Assembly (NCBI RefSeq): GCF_034424625.1
Contig: NZ_CP139976.1
Location: 2,852,001-2,916,000, forward strand
Source: Janthinobacterium lividum
GTDB taxonomy: Bacteria > Pseudomonadota > Gammaproteobacteria > Burkholderiales > Burkholderiaceae_D
DNA length: 64,000 bases
Reading direction: 5' to 3'
Shown in pieces: positions 8,944 through 18,100 of this stretch. The notes below the pieces were generated by a model, which was not told the DNA's origin, ran no database searches, and saw only the letters and a list, made by a program, of their open reading frames with translations. The first letter of the stretch is position 1; each line of letters opens with the position of its first letter. Position numbers and translations under genes: made by a program.

Positions 8944-9792
8944 TTACTTGGGCAGCTTGCCCATGACTTCGCCCAGCTGCACGGGGCCGGCCGGTTGCCA
9001 GTTGGCATTGAACGTCACGGTATCTTTCGGGAACAGCATGACGACGGTGGAGCCGAGCAGGAAGCGGCCCAGCTCTTCGCCCTGCTTCAGCACGACATTG
9101 TCGTTCGCATAGCTCCAGTCGCGTACCTGGCCTGTGCGGGGCGGGTTGACGACGCCGTGCCAGACGGTGGCCATGCTGCCGACGATGGTGGCGCCCACCA
9201 GGGTCATGACGAAGGGGCCGTTGGCCGTATCGAACACGCAGACGACCCGCTCGTTGCGGGCGAACAGGCCGGGGATGCCGCGCGCTGTCGTCGGGTTGAC
9301 GGAGAACAGTTCACCGGGCACATAAATCATGCGCGTCAGGCGGCCGTCGCACGGCATGTGGATGCGGTGGTAGTCGCGCGGGCTCAGGTACAGATTGGCG
9401 AAGCTGCCGTGTTCAAACTGGGCCGCCAGTGCCGCATCGCCGCCCACCAGGGCCGTGGTGCTGAAGCTGTGCCCCTTGGCCTGGAAGATCTGGTCCCTGT
9501 CGATCGTGCCGAACTGGCTGATGCGGCCATCGACGGGGCAGACGTAGTCGGCCTGGGCCAGCGGACGGGCATCGGGGCGCAGCGCGCGCGTGAAAAAGTC
9601 GTTGAAGCTCGTGTAATGCGTGATGTCCGGGTCCAGCGCCTCATCCATGTTGACGTTGTAGCGGCCGACGAACCAGCGGATCAAACGCGTCGTCATGGCG
9701 CCGCCCTTGGCACCGGCGACGCGGCCGGCAAAATTGGTCAACGCTCCCTTGGGCAGCAGATATTGAGGCAAAACGGCAAGACGGTCAGACAC
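8944..9792 (-). CDS. psd: Phosphatidylserine decarboxylase proenzyme
   Basis: Membrane-associated enzyme that converts phosphatidylserine to phosphatidylethanolamine using a pyruvoyl group made by self-cleavage. The cleavage motif LGST is present near the C-terminus (in GRFLLGSTVVM), with the upstream VNP and YHRIHMP regions expected of the E. coli-type enzyme. I prefer the GTG at 9792 (AAAGG nearby), because from there the N-terminus (DRLAVLPQYLLPK) lines up with the E. coli start; the frame is open to a TTG at 9825. That gives about 282 residues. It is convergent with the LysR gene, only 17 bp away. Confidence 0.92.
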   Translation of the reverse strand: MSDRLAVLPQYLLPKGALTNFAGRVAGAKGGAMTTRLIRWFVGRYNVNMDEALDPDITHYTSFNDFFTRALRPDARPLAQADYVCPVDGRISQFGTIDRDQIFQAKGHSFSTTALVGGDAALAAQFEHGSFANLYLSPRDYHRIHMPCDGRLTRMIYVPGELFSVNPTTARGIPGLFARNERVVCVFDTANGPFVMTLVGATIVGSMATVWHGVVNPPRTGQVRDWSYANDNVVLKQGEELGRFLLGSTVVMLFPKDTVTFNANWQPAGPVQLGEVMGKLPK

Positions 9793-10031
9793 GATGGGAA
9801 GCCTTTGACGGGGTGATGGGAACAATGATGAAAACGCATTATAGCGGCGATGTGGCGCGCAATGATATGTACCGTATGCAAGGGGGCGTAGTGCAGCCGG
9901 CCGCCGAATTTAATTTGCCATAGGAAATATTTTCAGGAAACTGTGTCACTCGGAAAAAATTACAGCACAATACAGCGGCCTGTTTTTTAGCTTTTAGCCA
10001 TTTTTATTCAGCCAACTTTTTTAGCCAGGTC

Positions 10032-12257
10032 ATGATGCCACGCCGTTGCCTTCGCCTTACCATCCTTTGTTCCTCCGTGTTACTTGCCTGGAATGCCCAG
10101 GCCCAGCAATCCGAAACGCCCGCCGCCACTGACGCCGCCGTGCCGCTGAAGGTTGAAATGGCCGCTGCGCCCGCCATGCAAACCGTCGAAGTCAAGGGCA
10201 GCGGCTATGATCCGCGCCGCGACGATACGGCCAGCAAGATGGTCGTTGGCAGCGAGGAAATCCTCAAGTATGGCGACACGAATGTCACCGACGTGCTCAA
10301 GCGCCTGCCCGGCATTACCGTGTCCGGCGCGGCCGGGCGCTCGGGAGGTGAAATCCGCATGCGTGGCCTGGGCAGCGGCTACACGCAGATATTGCTCAAT
10401 GGCGAGCGGGCGCCGGCCGGTTTCTCGCTCGACACCTTGTCGCCCGACGTGATCGAACGCATCGAGATTTTGCATGCGGCCAGCGCCGAATACAGCACGC
10501 AGTCGATTGCCGGCACCATCAACGTGGTGCTGAAAAAAGCCGTCAAAACGGCGCAGCGCGAACTCAAGCTGGGCGTGCAGGGCAGCGACGTGAGCTTTTC
10601 GCCCAGCGTGAACGTGCAACTGTCCGACCGCGACGGCAATTTCTCGTATTCGCTGGCCGGCTCGCTGTTCCGCTACGACTACCATTACGACAATCCGGGG
10701 CTGGAACTGGGCTACGCGCCCGACGGCCGGCAAAACCTGCTGCGCCGCACGAACGGCACGGGCGATGGCCGTCCGGAAGGCATCAACTTGTCGCCGCGCC
10801 TGAACTGGGTGCTGGCCAACGGCGACAATGTGACGGCACAATTCTTTTTCAATGGCGGGCGTTCGAACCACCGCAATTTCAGCCGCGCGGAAACGGAGCA
10901 GGGCGTGCGCCCCGACTACGACAGCAATACGGGCAGCTCCAGCAACCACAATGCCTTCGGCCGCAGCGACCTGACGTGGATGCACAAGCTGGCCGCCGGC
11001 GCCAGGCTGGAACTGAAAGTGGGCGCCTCGGCCGCCCGCAATACGTCCGACAGCCTGCAGCAGGGCTTTATCGATGGCAGTGGCCTGGCGCTCGAGCGCA
11101 AGGTGGGCGTGAAGGCGACGGAAGACGGCGTCAGTTCGACTGGCAAGTATTCCACGCCCTTGCTGCCCGGCCATGCCCTGTCGATGGGCTGGGATGGCGC
11201 CTACACGGAGCGCGAGGAATCGCGCCGGCAGCGCGAAGCGGCCCTGGGCACCTTGGGCGCGCGTCCGCCCGTCAACAGCGACGAGGGTTTCGACGCCACG
11301 ATCAAGCGCCTGGCCCTGTTCGTGCAGGATGACTGGGAAATCACGCCGCGCTGGTCCATGTATGCGGGCGTGCGCTGGGAAGGCATCGACACGCGCAGCG
11401 CGGGCGACACCTATGACGAAGTGCAGCAGCGCACCAGCGTGTGGAGCCCGCTGCTGCAAACCCTGTGGAAGTTGCCCGATACCAAGGGCGACCAGGTACG
11501 CCTGGCCCTGACGCGCACCTACAAGGCGCAGCCTACGTCAAGCCTGATTCCACGCCGCAATACCTCGACCAACAATAGCCAGACGGACCCTGACCGCGAA
11601 GGCAATCCGTATCTGAAGCCGGAGCTGGCGCTGGGCATCGATGTGTCGTACGAGCACTACTGGGCAGAAGGCGCCTTGCTCAGCGCGCGCGCCTCGGCCC
11701 GCCGCATCGATGGCTACACGCGCCAGGGCTTGCTGTTCATCAATGACCGCTGGGTCTCCACGCCCGTCAACGATGGCCGCGCCAATACACAGACACTGGA
11801 ACTGGAAGCGAAGTTCCCGCTGCGCGCCGTGCTGGCCGCGCCTGTGCCGGCCATCGACCTGCGCGCCAGCGTCAGCCGTAACTGGTCGCAGGTGGAGCAG
11901 GTGCCGGGGCCGGACAACCGGCTTGACCAGCAAACGCCCGTCAGCGGCAACTTCGGCCTCGATTACAAGACGCCCGATGGCGTGCTGACGACGGGCGGCA
12001 GCTTCAACTTCCGCAATGGCGGCCCCGTACGCATCACCGAGCGCCAGAGCGCCTATACGTCGCCGCGGCGCGACCTCGATATTTATGCGCTGTGGAAGTT
12101 CGATGCGAAGAACCAGCTGCGCCTGGCCGTGTCGAACCTGCTGGCGCAAGACTTCGAAAGCACCACCACGTATGCGGATGCCAGCGGCACGATTACCCGC
12201 AACAGCATTTCACCGAGCTCGCCGCAGGCGCGCGCCACCCTGGAAATGAAGTTCTGA
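10032..12257 (+). CDS. TonB-dependent outer-membrane receptor
   Basis: 741-residue outer-membrane transporter. An N-terminal signal peptide ends in AWNAQAQ (cleavage near residue 24), a TonB-box-like segment MQTVEVKG follows near residue 50, then a plug domain (VTDVLKRLPGITV ... GGEIRMRGLG ... QILLNGERAP) and a C-terminal beta barrel ending in the aromatic residue of LEMKF. The plug motifs resemble siderophore/colicin receptors of the FepA/CirA type. The 206 bp upstream shows no convincing Fur box. No TonB-system or ABC genes are adjacent, so the ligand cannot be named. Confidence 0.9.
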   Translation: MMPRRCLRLTILCSSVLLAWNAQAQQSETPAATDAAVPLKVEMAAAPAMQTVEVKGSGYDPRRDDTASKMVVGSEEILKYGDTNVTDVLKRLPGITVSGAAGRSGGEIRMRGLGSGYTQILLNGERAPAGFSLDTLSPDVIERIEILHAASAEYSTQSIAGTINVVLKKAVKTAQRELKLGVQGSDVSFSPSVNVQLSDRDGNFSYSLAGSLFRYDYHYDNPGLELGYAPDGRQNLLRRTNGTGDGRPEGINLSPRLNWVLANGDNVTAQFFFNGGRSNHRNFSRAETEQGVRPDYDSNTGSSSNHNAFGRSDLTWMHKLAAGARLELKVGASAARNTSDSLQQGFIDGSGLALERKVGVKATEDGVSSTGKYSTPLLPGHALSMGWDGAYTEREESRRQREAALGTLGARPPVNSDEGFDATIKRLALFVQDDWEITPRWSMYAGVRWEGIDTRSAGDTYDEVQQRTSVWSPLLQTLWKLPDTKGDQVRLALTRTYKAQPTSSLIPRRNTSTNNSQTDPDREGNPYLKPELALGIDVSYEHYWAEGALLSARASARRIDGYTRQGLLFINDRWVSTPVNDGRANTQTLELEAKFPLRAVLAAPVPAIDLRASVSRNWSQVEQVPGPDNRLDQQTPVSGNFGLDYKTPDGVLTTGGSFNFRNGGPVRITERQSAYTSPRRDLDIYALWKFDAKNQLRLAVSNLLAQDFESTTTYADASGTITRNSISPSSPQARATLEMKF

Positions 12258-12376
12258 TCGTGACGTTCCCGCACTGAAAACCCCGGCCAGCCTCCCCGCT
12301 GGCCTATAATCTCGGCAATCGCGCGCGCGGCCGGTCCGTGCGCGCCACCTTTTCATTTGCCAAGATTGCTTTCCCC

Positions 12377-13621
12377 ATGACGTTTTCCTCCCTCGGCCTG
12401 ATCGATCCCCTGGTCCGCAAACTCGATGAGCTCGGCTATGCCAAGCCGACCCCCGTGCAGGCGCAATCGATTCCTGCCGTGCTGGCCGGACGCGACTTGA
12501 TGGCCGCTGCCCAGACGGGCACGGGCAAGACGGCAGGCTTTGCCGTGCCGCTGCTGCAGCGCCTGACCCTGGAAGGCGTGGTGGCACCCCAGTGCGTGCG
12601 CGTGCTGGTGCTCGTGCCCACGCGGGAACTGGCCGAGCAAGTGTATGCGAGCTTCCGCAGCTATGGCGGCAACTTGCCGCTGCGCAGCTTTGTCGCCTAC
12701 GGCGGCGTGCCCATCGAGCCGCAGATCAGCAAGCTGCGCAAGGGCCTCGACGTGCTGGTGGCCACGCCGGGCCGCTTGCTGGACTTGCAGACGCAGGGCG
12801 CCGTCAAGTTCGAGCAGGTGCAAACCCTGGTGCTGGACGAAGCGGACCGCATGCTGGACCTGGGCTTCGAGCGCGAACTCGATATATTGCTGATGACCAT
12901 GCCCAAGCAGCGCCAGACGCTGCTGTTCTCGGCCACCTTCTCGGACGCCATCCGCGCCATGGCGAAAACCATGCTGAAGGATCCCGTCTCGGTCGAGGTG
13001 AGCGCGCGCAACAGCACAGTCAAGGCCGTCAAGCAATCGGTCATCGTGTGCGACAAGAAGCGCAAGCCGGAACTGTTCCTGCACTTGCTGAAGAAAATGC
13101 GCTGGGGCCAGGTATTGGTCTTCGTCAAGACGCGCAAGGGTGTCGAGTTGCTGGTGAACACCTTGCTGGAGCAGGGCGTGCGCGCCGATTCCATTCATGG
13201 CGACAAGACGCAGCCGAACCGCCTGCGCGCGCTGGCCCGTTTCAAATCTGCCGAGGTGCAGGTGCTGGTGGCTACCGACGTGGCCGCCCGTGGCCTCGAT
13301 ATCGAGCAATTGCCCGTCGTCGTCAATTTCGACTTGCCCACCGTAGCGGAAGACTATATCCACCGCATCGGCCGCACGGGCCGTGCGGGCGCTTCGGGTG
13401 TCGCCATTTCGCTTGTGTGCGCCGATGAAGTGGAGCTGCTGTCGGCCGTGGAAGCGCTGACCCGGCAAACCCTGAAACGCAACGAGGAGCCCGGTTTCGA
13501 GGCGGAACACCGCGTACCGGGCACGTCCGCCGGCGGCACCATCCAGATCCAGAAGAAGGCCGTGAAAGTGCTGGCGCCGAAGGCGGCGGAGCGGGCCAAG
13601 AAAAGGCGCTTCTACAAATAA
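12377..13621 (+). CDS. rhlE: DEAD-box ATP-dependent RNA helicase, RhlE-like
   Basis: RNA helicase acting in RNA remodelling and ribosome assembly. 414 residues from the ATG at 12377. Ordered motifs: Q motif PTPVQAQSIP, motif I AQTGTGKT, Ia PTRELA, TPGRLL, II DEAD, III SATFS, then VFVKTR, ATDVAARGLD and VI HRIGRTGRAG. The C-terminus is short and lysine-rich (KKRRFYK). The motif I flank (GRDLMAAAQTGTGKTAGF) resembles E. coli RhlE most closely. No good ribosome binding site is seen. A TATAAT hexamer at 12305 may be the -10 element, though its -35 is poor. Confidence 0.92.
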   Translation: MTFSSLGLIDPLVRKLDELGYAKPTPVQAQSIPAVLAGRDLMAAAQTGTGKTAGFAVPLLQRLTLEGVVAPQCVRVLVLVPTRELAEQVYASFRSYGGNLPLRSFVAYGGVPIEPQISKLRKGLDVLVATPGRLLDLQTQGAVKFEQVQTLVLDEADRMLDLGFERELDILLMTMPKQRQTLLFSATFSDAIRAMAKTMLKDPVSVEVSARNSTVKAVKQSVIVCDKKRKPELFLHLLKKMRWGQVLVFVKTRKGVELLVNTLLEQGVRADSIHGDKTQPNRLRALARFKSAEVQVLVATDVAARGLDIEQLPVVVNFDLPTVAEDYIHRIGRTGRAGASGVAISLVCADEVELLSAVEALTRQTLKRNEEPGFEAEHRVPGTSAGGTIQIQKKAVKVLAPKAAERAKKRRFYK

Positions 13622-13674
13622 TCAGGGACGCCAGGCGCGCAGCACGGATATGCCATTCGTGCCATCATGCGCTT

Positions 13675-14292
13675 ATGACCTCGATACCTTTGTTTCCGCT
13701 CAATACGGTGCTGTATCCCGATGGCTATCTGCCCCTGCAGATCTTCGAGGTACGCTATCTGGACATGATACGCAAATGCATCATGGGCGAGCAGCCGTTC
13801 GGCGTGGTGCAGTTGCTGGATGGCACGGAAGTGCGCAAGCCGGGCCATCAGGAAACCCTGGCGCCCGTGGGCACCCTGGCGCGCGTCATTGACTGGGCCG
13901 CGCCCTTGTCCGGCTTGCTGCAAATCAAATGCATGGGCATGCAGCGCTTTCACATCGTTTCCAGCGAACAGCTGAAGCATGGCTTGTGGATGGCGCAGGT
14001 CGAAACTTTACCGCCCGATAAAACCATTCCCATTCCGCAAGAGCAGCAGAACGTTGCCGACGCGCTCGGCGCGCTGATACGCACCTTGCAGGAGCAAAAG
14101 ATCCCGCCCGACCAAATGCCCTTGCAGCCGCCGTACCGGCTCGACGAGTGTGGCTGGGTGGCGAACCGCTGGTGCGAGCTGCTGTCCCTGAGCGCCATGC
14201 AAAAGCAATTGTTGCTGAGCCAGGACAATCCCGTGCTGCGCCTGGAACTGGTGCAGGATATGCTCACGGAAAATGGCCTGCTCGAAGAGTAA
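13675..14292 (+). CDS. Lon N-terminal (LON substrate-binding) domain protein
   Basis: 205-residue stand-alone LON domain, the substrate-recognition fold found at the N-terminus of Lon protease, here without ATPase or peptidase parts. The start (IPLFPLNTVLYPDGYLPLQIFEVRYLDM) is the classic beginning of this family, followed by FGVVQL and a central GTLARVIDW strand. The role of these free-standing proteins is poorly known. It starts 53 bp after the rhlE stop on the same strand and could be read from the same transcript. No obvious ribosome binding site precedes the ATG. Confidence 0.88.
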   Translation: MTSIPLFPLNTVLYPDGYLPLQIFEVRYLDMIRKCIMGEQPFGVVQLLDGTEVRKPGHQETLAPVGTLARVIDWAAPLSGLLQIKCMGMQRFHIVSSEQLKHGLWMAQVETLPPDKTIPIPQEQQNVADALGALIRTLQEQKIPPDQMPLQPPYRLDECGWVANRWCELLSLSAMQKQLLLSQDNPVLRLELVQDMLTENGLLEE

Positions 14293-14357
14293 AACATCCC
14301 AGGCCGCATGTTTGCACATGGTTTCGTTGTGCAATTGCAATTTCCATTGAGAAATAC

Positions 14358-14386
14358 TTTACGCTTTGCCGCCACTGGCATAAGAT
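14358..14386 (+). promoter_or_regulatory. Sigma-70-type promoter before the KfrA-like gene
   Basis: TTTACG at 14358-14363, a 17-bp spacer and TAAGAT at 14381-14386, ending 48 bp before the start codon. Prediction from consensus only. Confidence 0.5.
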
Positions 14387-14434
14387 AATGCCCCTGGGCA
14401 AGATTGCCCTGAGCAACATTCAAGAGTAGACGAT

Positions 14435-15178
14435 ATGGCAAAAGTAAGCGCGGAACAGATCAATGCGGCAATGGAAGCGATGGCGGGCGAAGGCCAGGCC
14501 ATCACGGTACGCGCCTTGCGCGAACGGCTGGGCAACGGCGCCTGCCTGGGCACCATCAGCAAGCTCTTGCTGCGCCGCAAGGCAGGCGCGCAACGCCAGA
14601 TCGCTGCCGCCGCCGAACTGTCGCCCGTGCTGCAGCAAGCCATCCTCGATTATGTAGGACAGGAATTAAGCGCCAGCCACAGCGCGCATGAAGCCGAGAT
14701 GAATGACAATCAACAGGAATTGATGGACCTGGCCAGCGAGAACGAGCGCCAGCAAGAGTTGCTCGACCTGCAAGCGGGCGAGCTGGAAACCTTGCGCGAG
14801 GAGCTCGAGCGCGAACGGCAAGTGGCGAACCAGGCCCGCACGGACCTGGCCAAGGCGCAGCTGCGCCTGGAAGGCTTGCCGCGCCTGGAAGAGGCGGCCG
14901 AGCAGGCACGCATGGATCTGGCCAAGGCGCAATTCAAGCTCGAAGGCATCCCGCGCCTGGAAGAAGCGGCCGAAGCGGCGCGTGCCGAACTGATCCAGGC
15001 CCAGTTGAAGCTGGAAAGCCTGACGCGCGTGGAAACGGAACTGGCGGCCGCGCGCCTGGAACTGGAAGCGGAACGCGAAGAGCTGGGCGAAACGCGCGCC
15101 GAGCTGGACGAAGAGCGCACCTTGCGCATCAAGGCGCAGCAGTTCATCGTCGATCCCATCTTCAAGACGCCTGTCTGA
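14435..15178 (+). CDS. KfrA-like DNA-binding protein with coiled-coil repeats
   Basis: 247 residues. The first 60 (SAEQINAAMEAMAGEGQAITVRALRERLG) look like the KfrA N-terminal DNA-binding domain, a family first described on plasmids as a regulator and partition helper. From about residue 75 to the end it is a highly charged coiled coil. Residues 134-205 are three successive 24-residue repeats of the form AR-DLAKAQ-LEG-PRLEEAAE. The window shows no plasmid replication or partition genes, so this is a chromosomal KfrA-like protein of unknown task, perhaps nucleoid-associated. It has its own predicted promoter and is followed by a palindromic element. Confidence 0.75.
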   Translation: MAKVSAEQINAAMEAMAGEGQAITVRALRERLGNGACLGTISKLLLRRKAGAQRQIAAAAELSPVLQQAILDYVGQELSASHSAHEAEMNDNQQELMDLASENERQQELLDLQAGELETLREELERERQVANQARTDLAKAQLRLEGLPRLEEAAEQARMDLAKAQFKLEGIPRLEEAAEAARAELIQAQLKLESLTRVETELAAARLELEAEREELGETRAELDEERTLRIKAQQFIVDPIFKTPV

Positions 15179-15182
15179 GGAC

Positions 15183-15296
15183 ACCTGACCAAACCTGCTG
15201 CGCGTCGCGCTTTGCGGCCTGCGATGCTCACCGTACTGGAGTACGGTTGCGCTTCTTAGCCACAAATCACTGCCGCTCGCGACGGTTTTGCCAGGT
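15183..15296. repeat. 114-bp palindromic element, copy 2
   Basis: Same length and layout as the copy at 5156-5269. The ends are acctgaccaaacc and, inverted, acctggcaaaacc. The centre is a perfect palindrome, accgtact-gg-agtacggt (15230-15247). It lies directly after the KfrA-like gene, as copy 1 lies after relA, so both copies sit just past a stop codon. Confidence 0.78.
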
Positions 15297-15404
15297 ATCG
15301 ATGCGTCGTAGGGAATCTCTCATGCGTGCTGCACGGGCCTTGCTGGCTTAAAATGGCGCACTGTCGCGCCATGTCGTGCGACGCCTTGATCGCAAAGAAG
15401 GTTT

Positions 15405-16352
15405 ATGCCCGTAGAAAAGAAGGTGCCGCTCCCGCTTGCGGCCACGCCCATATCGCCGCGCGCGCTGCCGCCCCGGCCGCCAGCACAATTCAGTTCGCCC
15501 GAAGCGGCCTTCGCACGCAAGCAGGCACGCGAGGGCAAGGATGCGCAGGTGCGTGGCGTCACGTCCATCGATGCCATGCGCGAGGCCATCAAGCTGGCGG
15601 CGCGTGACTTGCCGGCCATCACCGAGGTGCCGCGCCTGGCCATGCTGGACGCCGCCGCCTTTCGCGCGCGCGCCGCGCTGGGATTGCCCTTCCTGATGCG
15701 CGGGCTGGTGCAGCGCTGGCCCTTATCCAAGCTGGAACCCGAAGTCTTGCGCGAGCAATTCAGCCATGTGCCCGTGCGCGCGCGCGTGGGCGACTACATC
15801 AACACGGCATTCGCGGCAGACCGCGCCATGCAGGACATGTCGATGGGGCAATACCTGGATATGCTGGCGGAGGGCAAGTATGCGCTGCCGCCGTACCTGG
15901 GCAACCTGGAATTGCGCGAGTTGAACCGTCTGTGCCACTGGCCCACGTATTTCGACAAGATGGGGCCGCCACGCTTCTGGGTGGGGCCGGCCGGTACGGT
16001 CACGCCCCTGCATTGCGATTACGACGACAATATCTTCGCGCAAGTGTGGGGCCGCAAGCGTATCTTCCTGTCGCCGCCGCACCACGACGAATTCCTGTAC
16101 CCCAGCGAAGCGAACGCCATCCTGTTCGGCTCACCGTTCGACCCGGAAGCGCCCGACTTCGAGCGTTTTCCCCTGGCGCGCCAGGCGACCATGATCGAAT
16201 GCCTCGTCGAGCCGGGCGACATGCTGTACGTGCCTGCCGGCTGGTACCACCAGGTGCGCGCGCTGACGTTTTCGCTGTCGTCGAACCGGTGGGCCAGGGC
16301 CGTGCCGCTGGCCCTGCATGGGGAGATGGCGCTGCGGTGTACCGAGGCGTAA
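15405..16352 (+). CDS. JmjC-like cupin-domain protein
   Basis: 315 residues. After a proline-rich, probably disordered N-terminus (about 1-50) comes a cupin-8/JmjC-type fold of the kind found in 2-oxoglutarate, Fe(II)-dependent hydroxylases. The metal facial triad is visible: H203-C-D205 in TPLHCDYDD and H282 in GWYHQV. The segments RGLVQRWPL, FWVGPAG and VWGRKRIFLSPP fit the family. GAAGG precedes the ATG. Bacterial members hydroxylate proteins or small molecules, or have unknown targets; the substrate is not evident. The ADP-ribosylglycohydrolase gene follows after 108 bp on the same strand. Confidence 0.85.
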   Translation: MPVEKKVPLPLAATPISPRALPPRPPAQFSSPEAAFARKQAREGKDAQVRGVTSIDAMREAIKLAARDLPAITEVPRLAMLDAAAFRARAALGLPFLMRGLVQRWPLSKLEPEVLREQFSHVPVRARVGDYINTAFAADRAMQDMSMGQYLDMLAEGKYALPPYLGNLELRELNRLCHWPTYFDKMGPPRFWVGPAGTVTPLHCDYDDNIFAQVWGRKRIFLSPPHHDEFLYPSEANAILFGSPFDPEAPDFERFPLARQATMIECLVEPGDMLYVPAGWYHQVRALTFSLSSNRWARAVPLALHGEMALRCTEA

Positions 16353-16460
16353 TCGGATGGACCGATGGCCTTGCCATCGGCGCACAGACCATGCGGGGGA
16401 ATTGTCGTCCAGCTTGTTATCATGTCTTCTTCATCCGCAACCTCATCTGCATGGAGAGCA

Positions 16461-17372
16461 ATGATCACATCGAGCTTGAATAATCGTTATCTGGGCGCCA
16501 TGCTGGCGCTGGCCTGCGGCGATGCGGTCGGCACGACCGTGGAATTTTCCCCGCGCGGCAGTTTCGCGCCCGTGACGGAGATGACTGGCGGCGGCCCGTT
16601 CGGCCTGCAGCCGGGACAGTGGACGGACGATACTTCGATGGCGCTGTGCCTGGCCGAGAGCCTGGTATTGAAAGGTGTGTTCGATCCGGCGGACCAGATG
16701 GTGCGGTATCTGAACTGGTGGCAATGGGGCTACCTGAGCTCCACCGGCACCTGCTTCGATATCGGTGGCACGGTCAGGGGCGCGCTGGCCAGTTTCCAGG
16801 AAACAGACAATCCCTACAGTGGTTCCACCGCGCCGACGACAGCAGGCAATGGCTCGCTCATGCGCCTGGCTCCCGTCGTGCTGTTTGCCTATCCGGATGT
16901 GGTGGCGGTCGTCGCTTACGCCGCCGATAGCTCGCGCACGACCCACGCGGCGCCGGAAGCCATCGAAAGCTGCCAGTTGTTCGCCGCCTTGCTGTGCAGC
17001 GCGCTGGCGGGTACGCCGAAAGAGGCGCTCATGGACAGTGTGGCTTACCGGCCTGTCGAACCCAAGCTGGTGGAGCTGGCCAGTGGCAACTTCATCGCCA
17101 AGACGGAAGGGCAGATACGCGGCACGGGCTATTGTGTTGAATCGCTGGAAGCGGCGCTCTGGTGCTTCTTCAATACCGACTCACTGGAAGAGGCCGTGTT
17201 GCGCGCCGTCAACCTGGGCGAGGATGCCGATACGACCGGCGCCATCGTCGGCCAGCTTGCCGGCGCCTATTATGGGGCCCAGGCAATCCCGTCGCGCTGG
17301 CTGGAAGTGCTGGCCATGCGTGGCGATATCGAAGAGCTGGCGGGCAAATTGTTCGAGCGGGCCCGGGGCTAG
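16461..17372 (+). CDS. ADP-ribosylglycohydrolase family protein
   Basis: 303 residues from the ATG at 16461, which has GGAGA 3 bases upstream; the longer frame to 16365 has no such site. The di-magnesium motifs of the ARH/DraG family are clear: GQWTDDTSM with D56 and D57 near the N-terminus, NGSLMRLAP in the middle and GEDADTTGA with D255 and D257 near the end. Such enzymes remove ADP-ribose from arginine or other acceptors; DraG itself reactivates nitrogenase reductase, but no nif genes or DraT partner lie here. The target is unknown. The 3' end overlaps the convergent methyltransferase by 4 bp. Confidence 0.9.
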   Translation: MITSSLNNRYLGAMLALACGDAVGTTVEFSPRGSFAPVTEMTGGGPFGLQPGQWTDDTSMALCLAESLVLKGVFDPADQMVRYLNWWQWGYLSSTGTCFDIGGTVRGALASFQETDNPYSGSTAPTTAGNGSLMRLAPVVLFAYPDVVAVVAYAADSSRTTHAAPEAIESCQLFAALLCSALAGTPKEALMDSVAYRPVEPKLVELASGNFIAKTEGQIRGTGYCVESLEAALWCFFNTDSLEEAVLRAVNLGEDADTTGAIVGQLAGAYYGAQAIPSRWLEVLAMRGDIEELAGKLFERARG

Positions 17373-18100
17373 CGCAGGCTACAGCCTACCAGCAACAGCA
17401 TCGGTCGTTCTCTTTCTTCGGCCAGGGACGGCTGTTGCGCGACTTGCTCATCGCTGGGACCCCATTCTTCCACATGTTCCAGCTGGAAACCCGCTTGCAG
17501 CAGCGCATTGATGGTCGTACCCAGGGTGCGGTGCTGTTTGATCACGCCTGGCGCCAGCCAGTCCGACACGCGCGGGCCTTGTTCCTGGTAACTGTCGACG
17601 GGCCAGCGCTTGCGGCCTTGCGCGTCCGTCAGCCAGCCCGGCTGGCGCGGGGCCATGAAGATCGGATGCTCGATGGAAAACACCAGCTTGCCGCCCGGTT
17701 TCAAGCCGTGGCGGATGGCAGCCAGCAAGGTGGCGAAATCCTCGATGTAGTGAAACGCGAGCGAACTGTAGACGAGATCGTAGCTGGCGGGCGGCAGGGC
17801 CAGTTGTTCCAGGTCCAGCCGGGCATAGCTGACGGCCGCGTGCGTCCCCATGGCGTTCGCCTGCGCCAGCATCTTTTCCGACACGTCCACGCCCAGCACC
17901 TGCGCCGCGCCAGCGTCGGCTGCCCAGCGGCAGAACCAGCCATAGCCGCAGCCCAGGTCGAGCATGCTTTTTCCTTGTATCTCCGGCAGCATGGCGCGCA
18001 AGGCTGGCCATTCGGGGGCGCTGTCGAGTCCGCCGACGGAGCGCGGCAGCTGGCTGTAGGCCGTGAAGAAGGCGTCGTTGTCGTAGATATTCTGTGTCAT
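17369..18100 (-). CDS. Class I SAM-dependent methyltransferase
   Basis: 243 residues. The SAM-binding motif I MLDLGCGYGWF is followed by the acidic loop VLGVDVSEKML and by YDLVYSSLAFHYIED; this is a UbiE/BioC-like Methyltransf_11/25 domain. Its ATG overlaps the CLC stop codon (ATGA at 18097-18100), so it is translationally coupled as third gene of the decarboxylase-CLC-methyltransferase unit. AAGGA lies upstream. A large frame joins this region to 18799, but that extension is out of frame with the CLC gene and not real. The substrate is unknown. Confidence 0.9.
   Translation of the reverse strand: MTQNIYDNDAFFTAYSQLPRSVGGLDSAPEWPALRAMLPEIQGKSMLDLGCGYGWFCRWAADAGAAQVLGVDVSEKMLAQANAMGTHAAVSYARLDLEQLALPPASYDLVYSSLAFHYIEDFATLLAAIRHGLKPGGKLVFSIEHPIFMAPRQPGWLTDAQGRKRWPVDSYQEQGPRVSDWLAPGVIKQHRTLGTTINALLQAGFQLEHVEEWGPSDEQVAQQPSLAEERERPMLLLVGCSLR

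Noticed and set aside
9826..10031. Fur box before the TonB-dependent receptor
   Set aside because: AT-rich stretches exist but no GATAAT-type inverted repeat; iron control is not supported by sequence.
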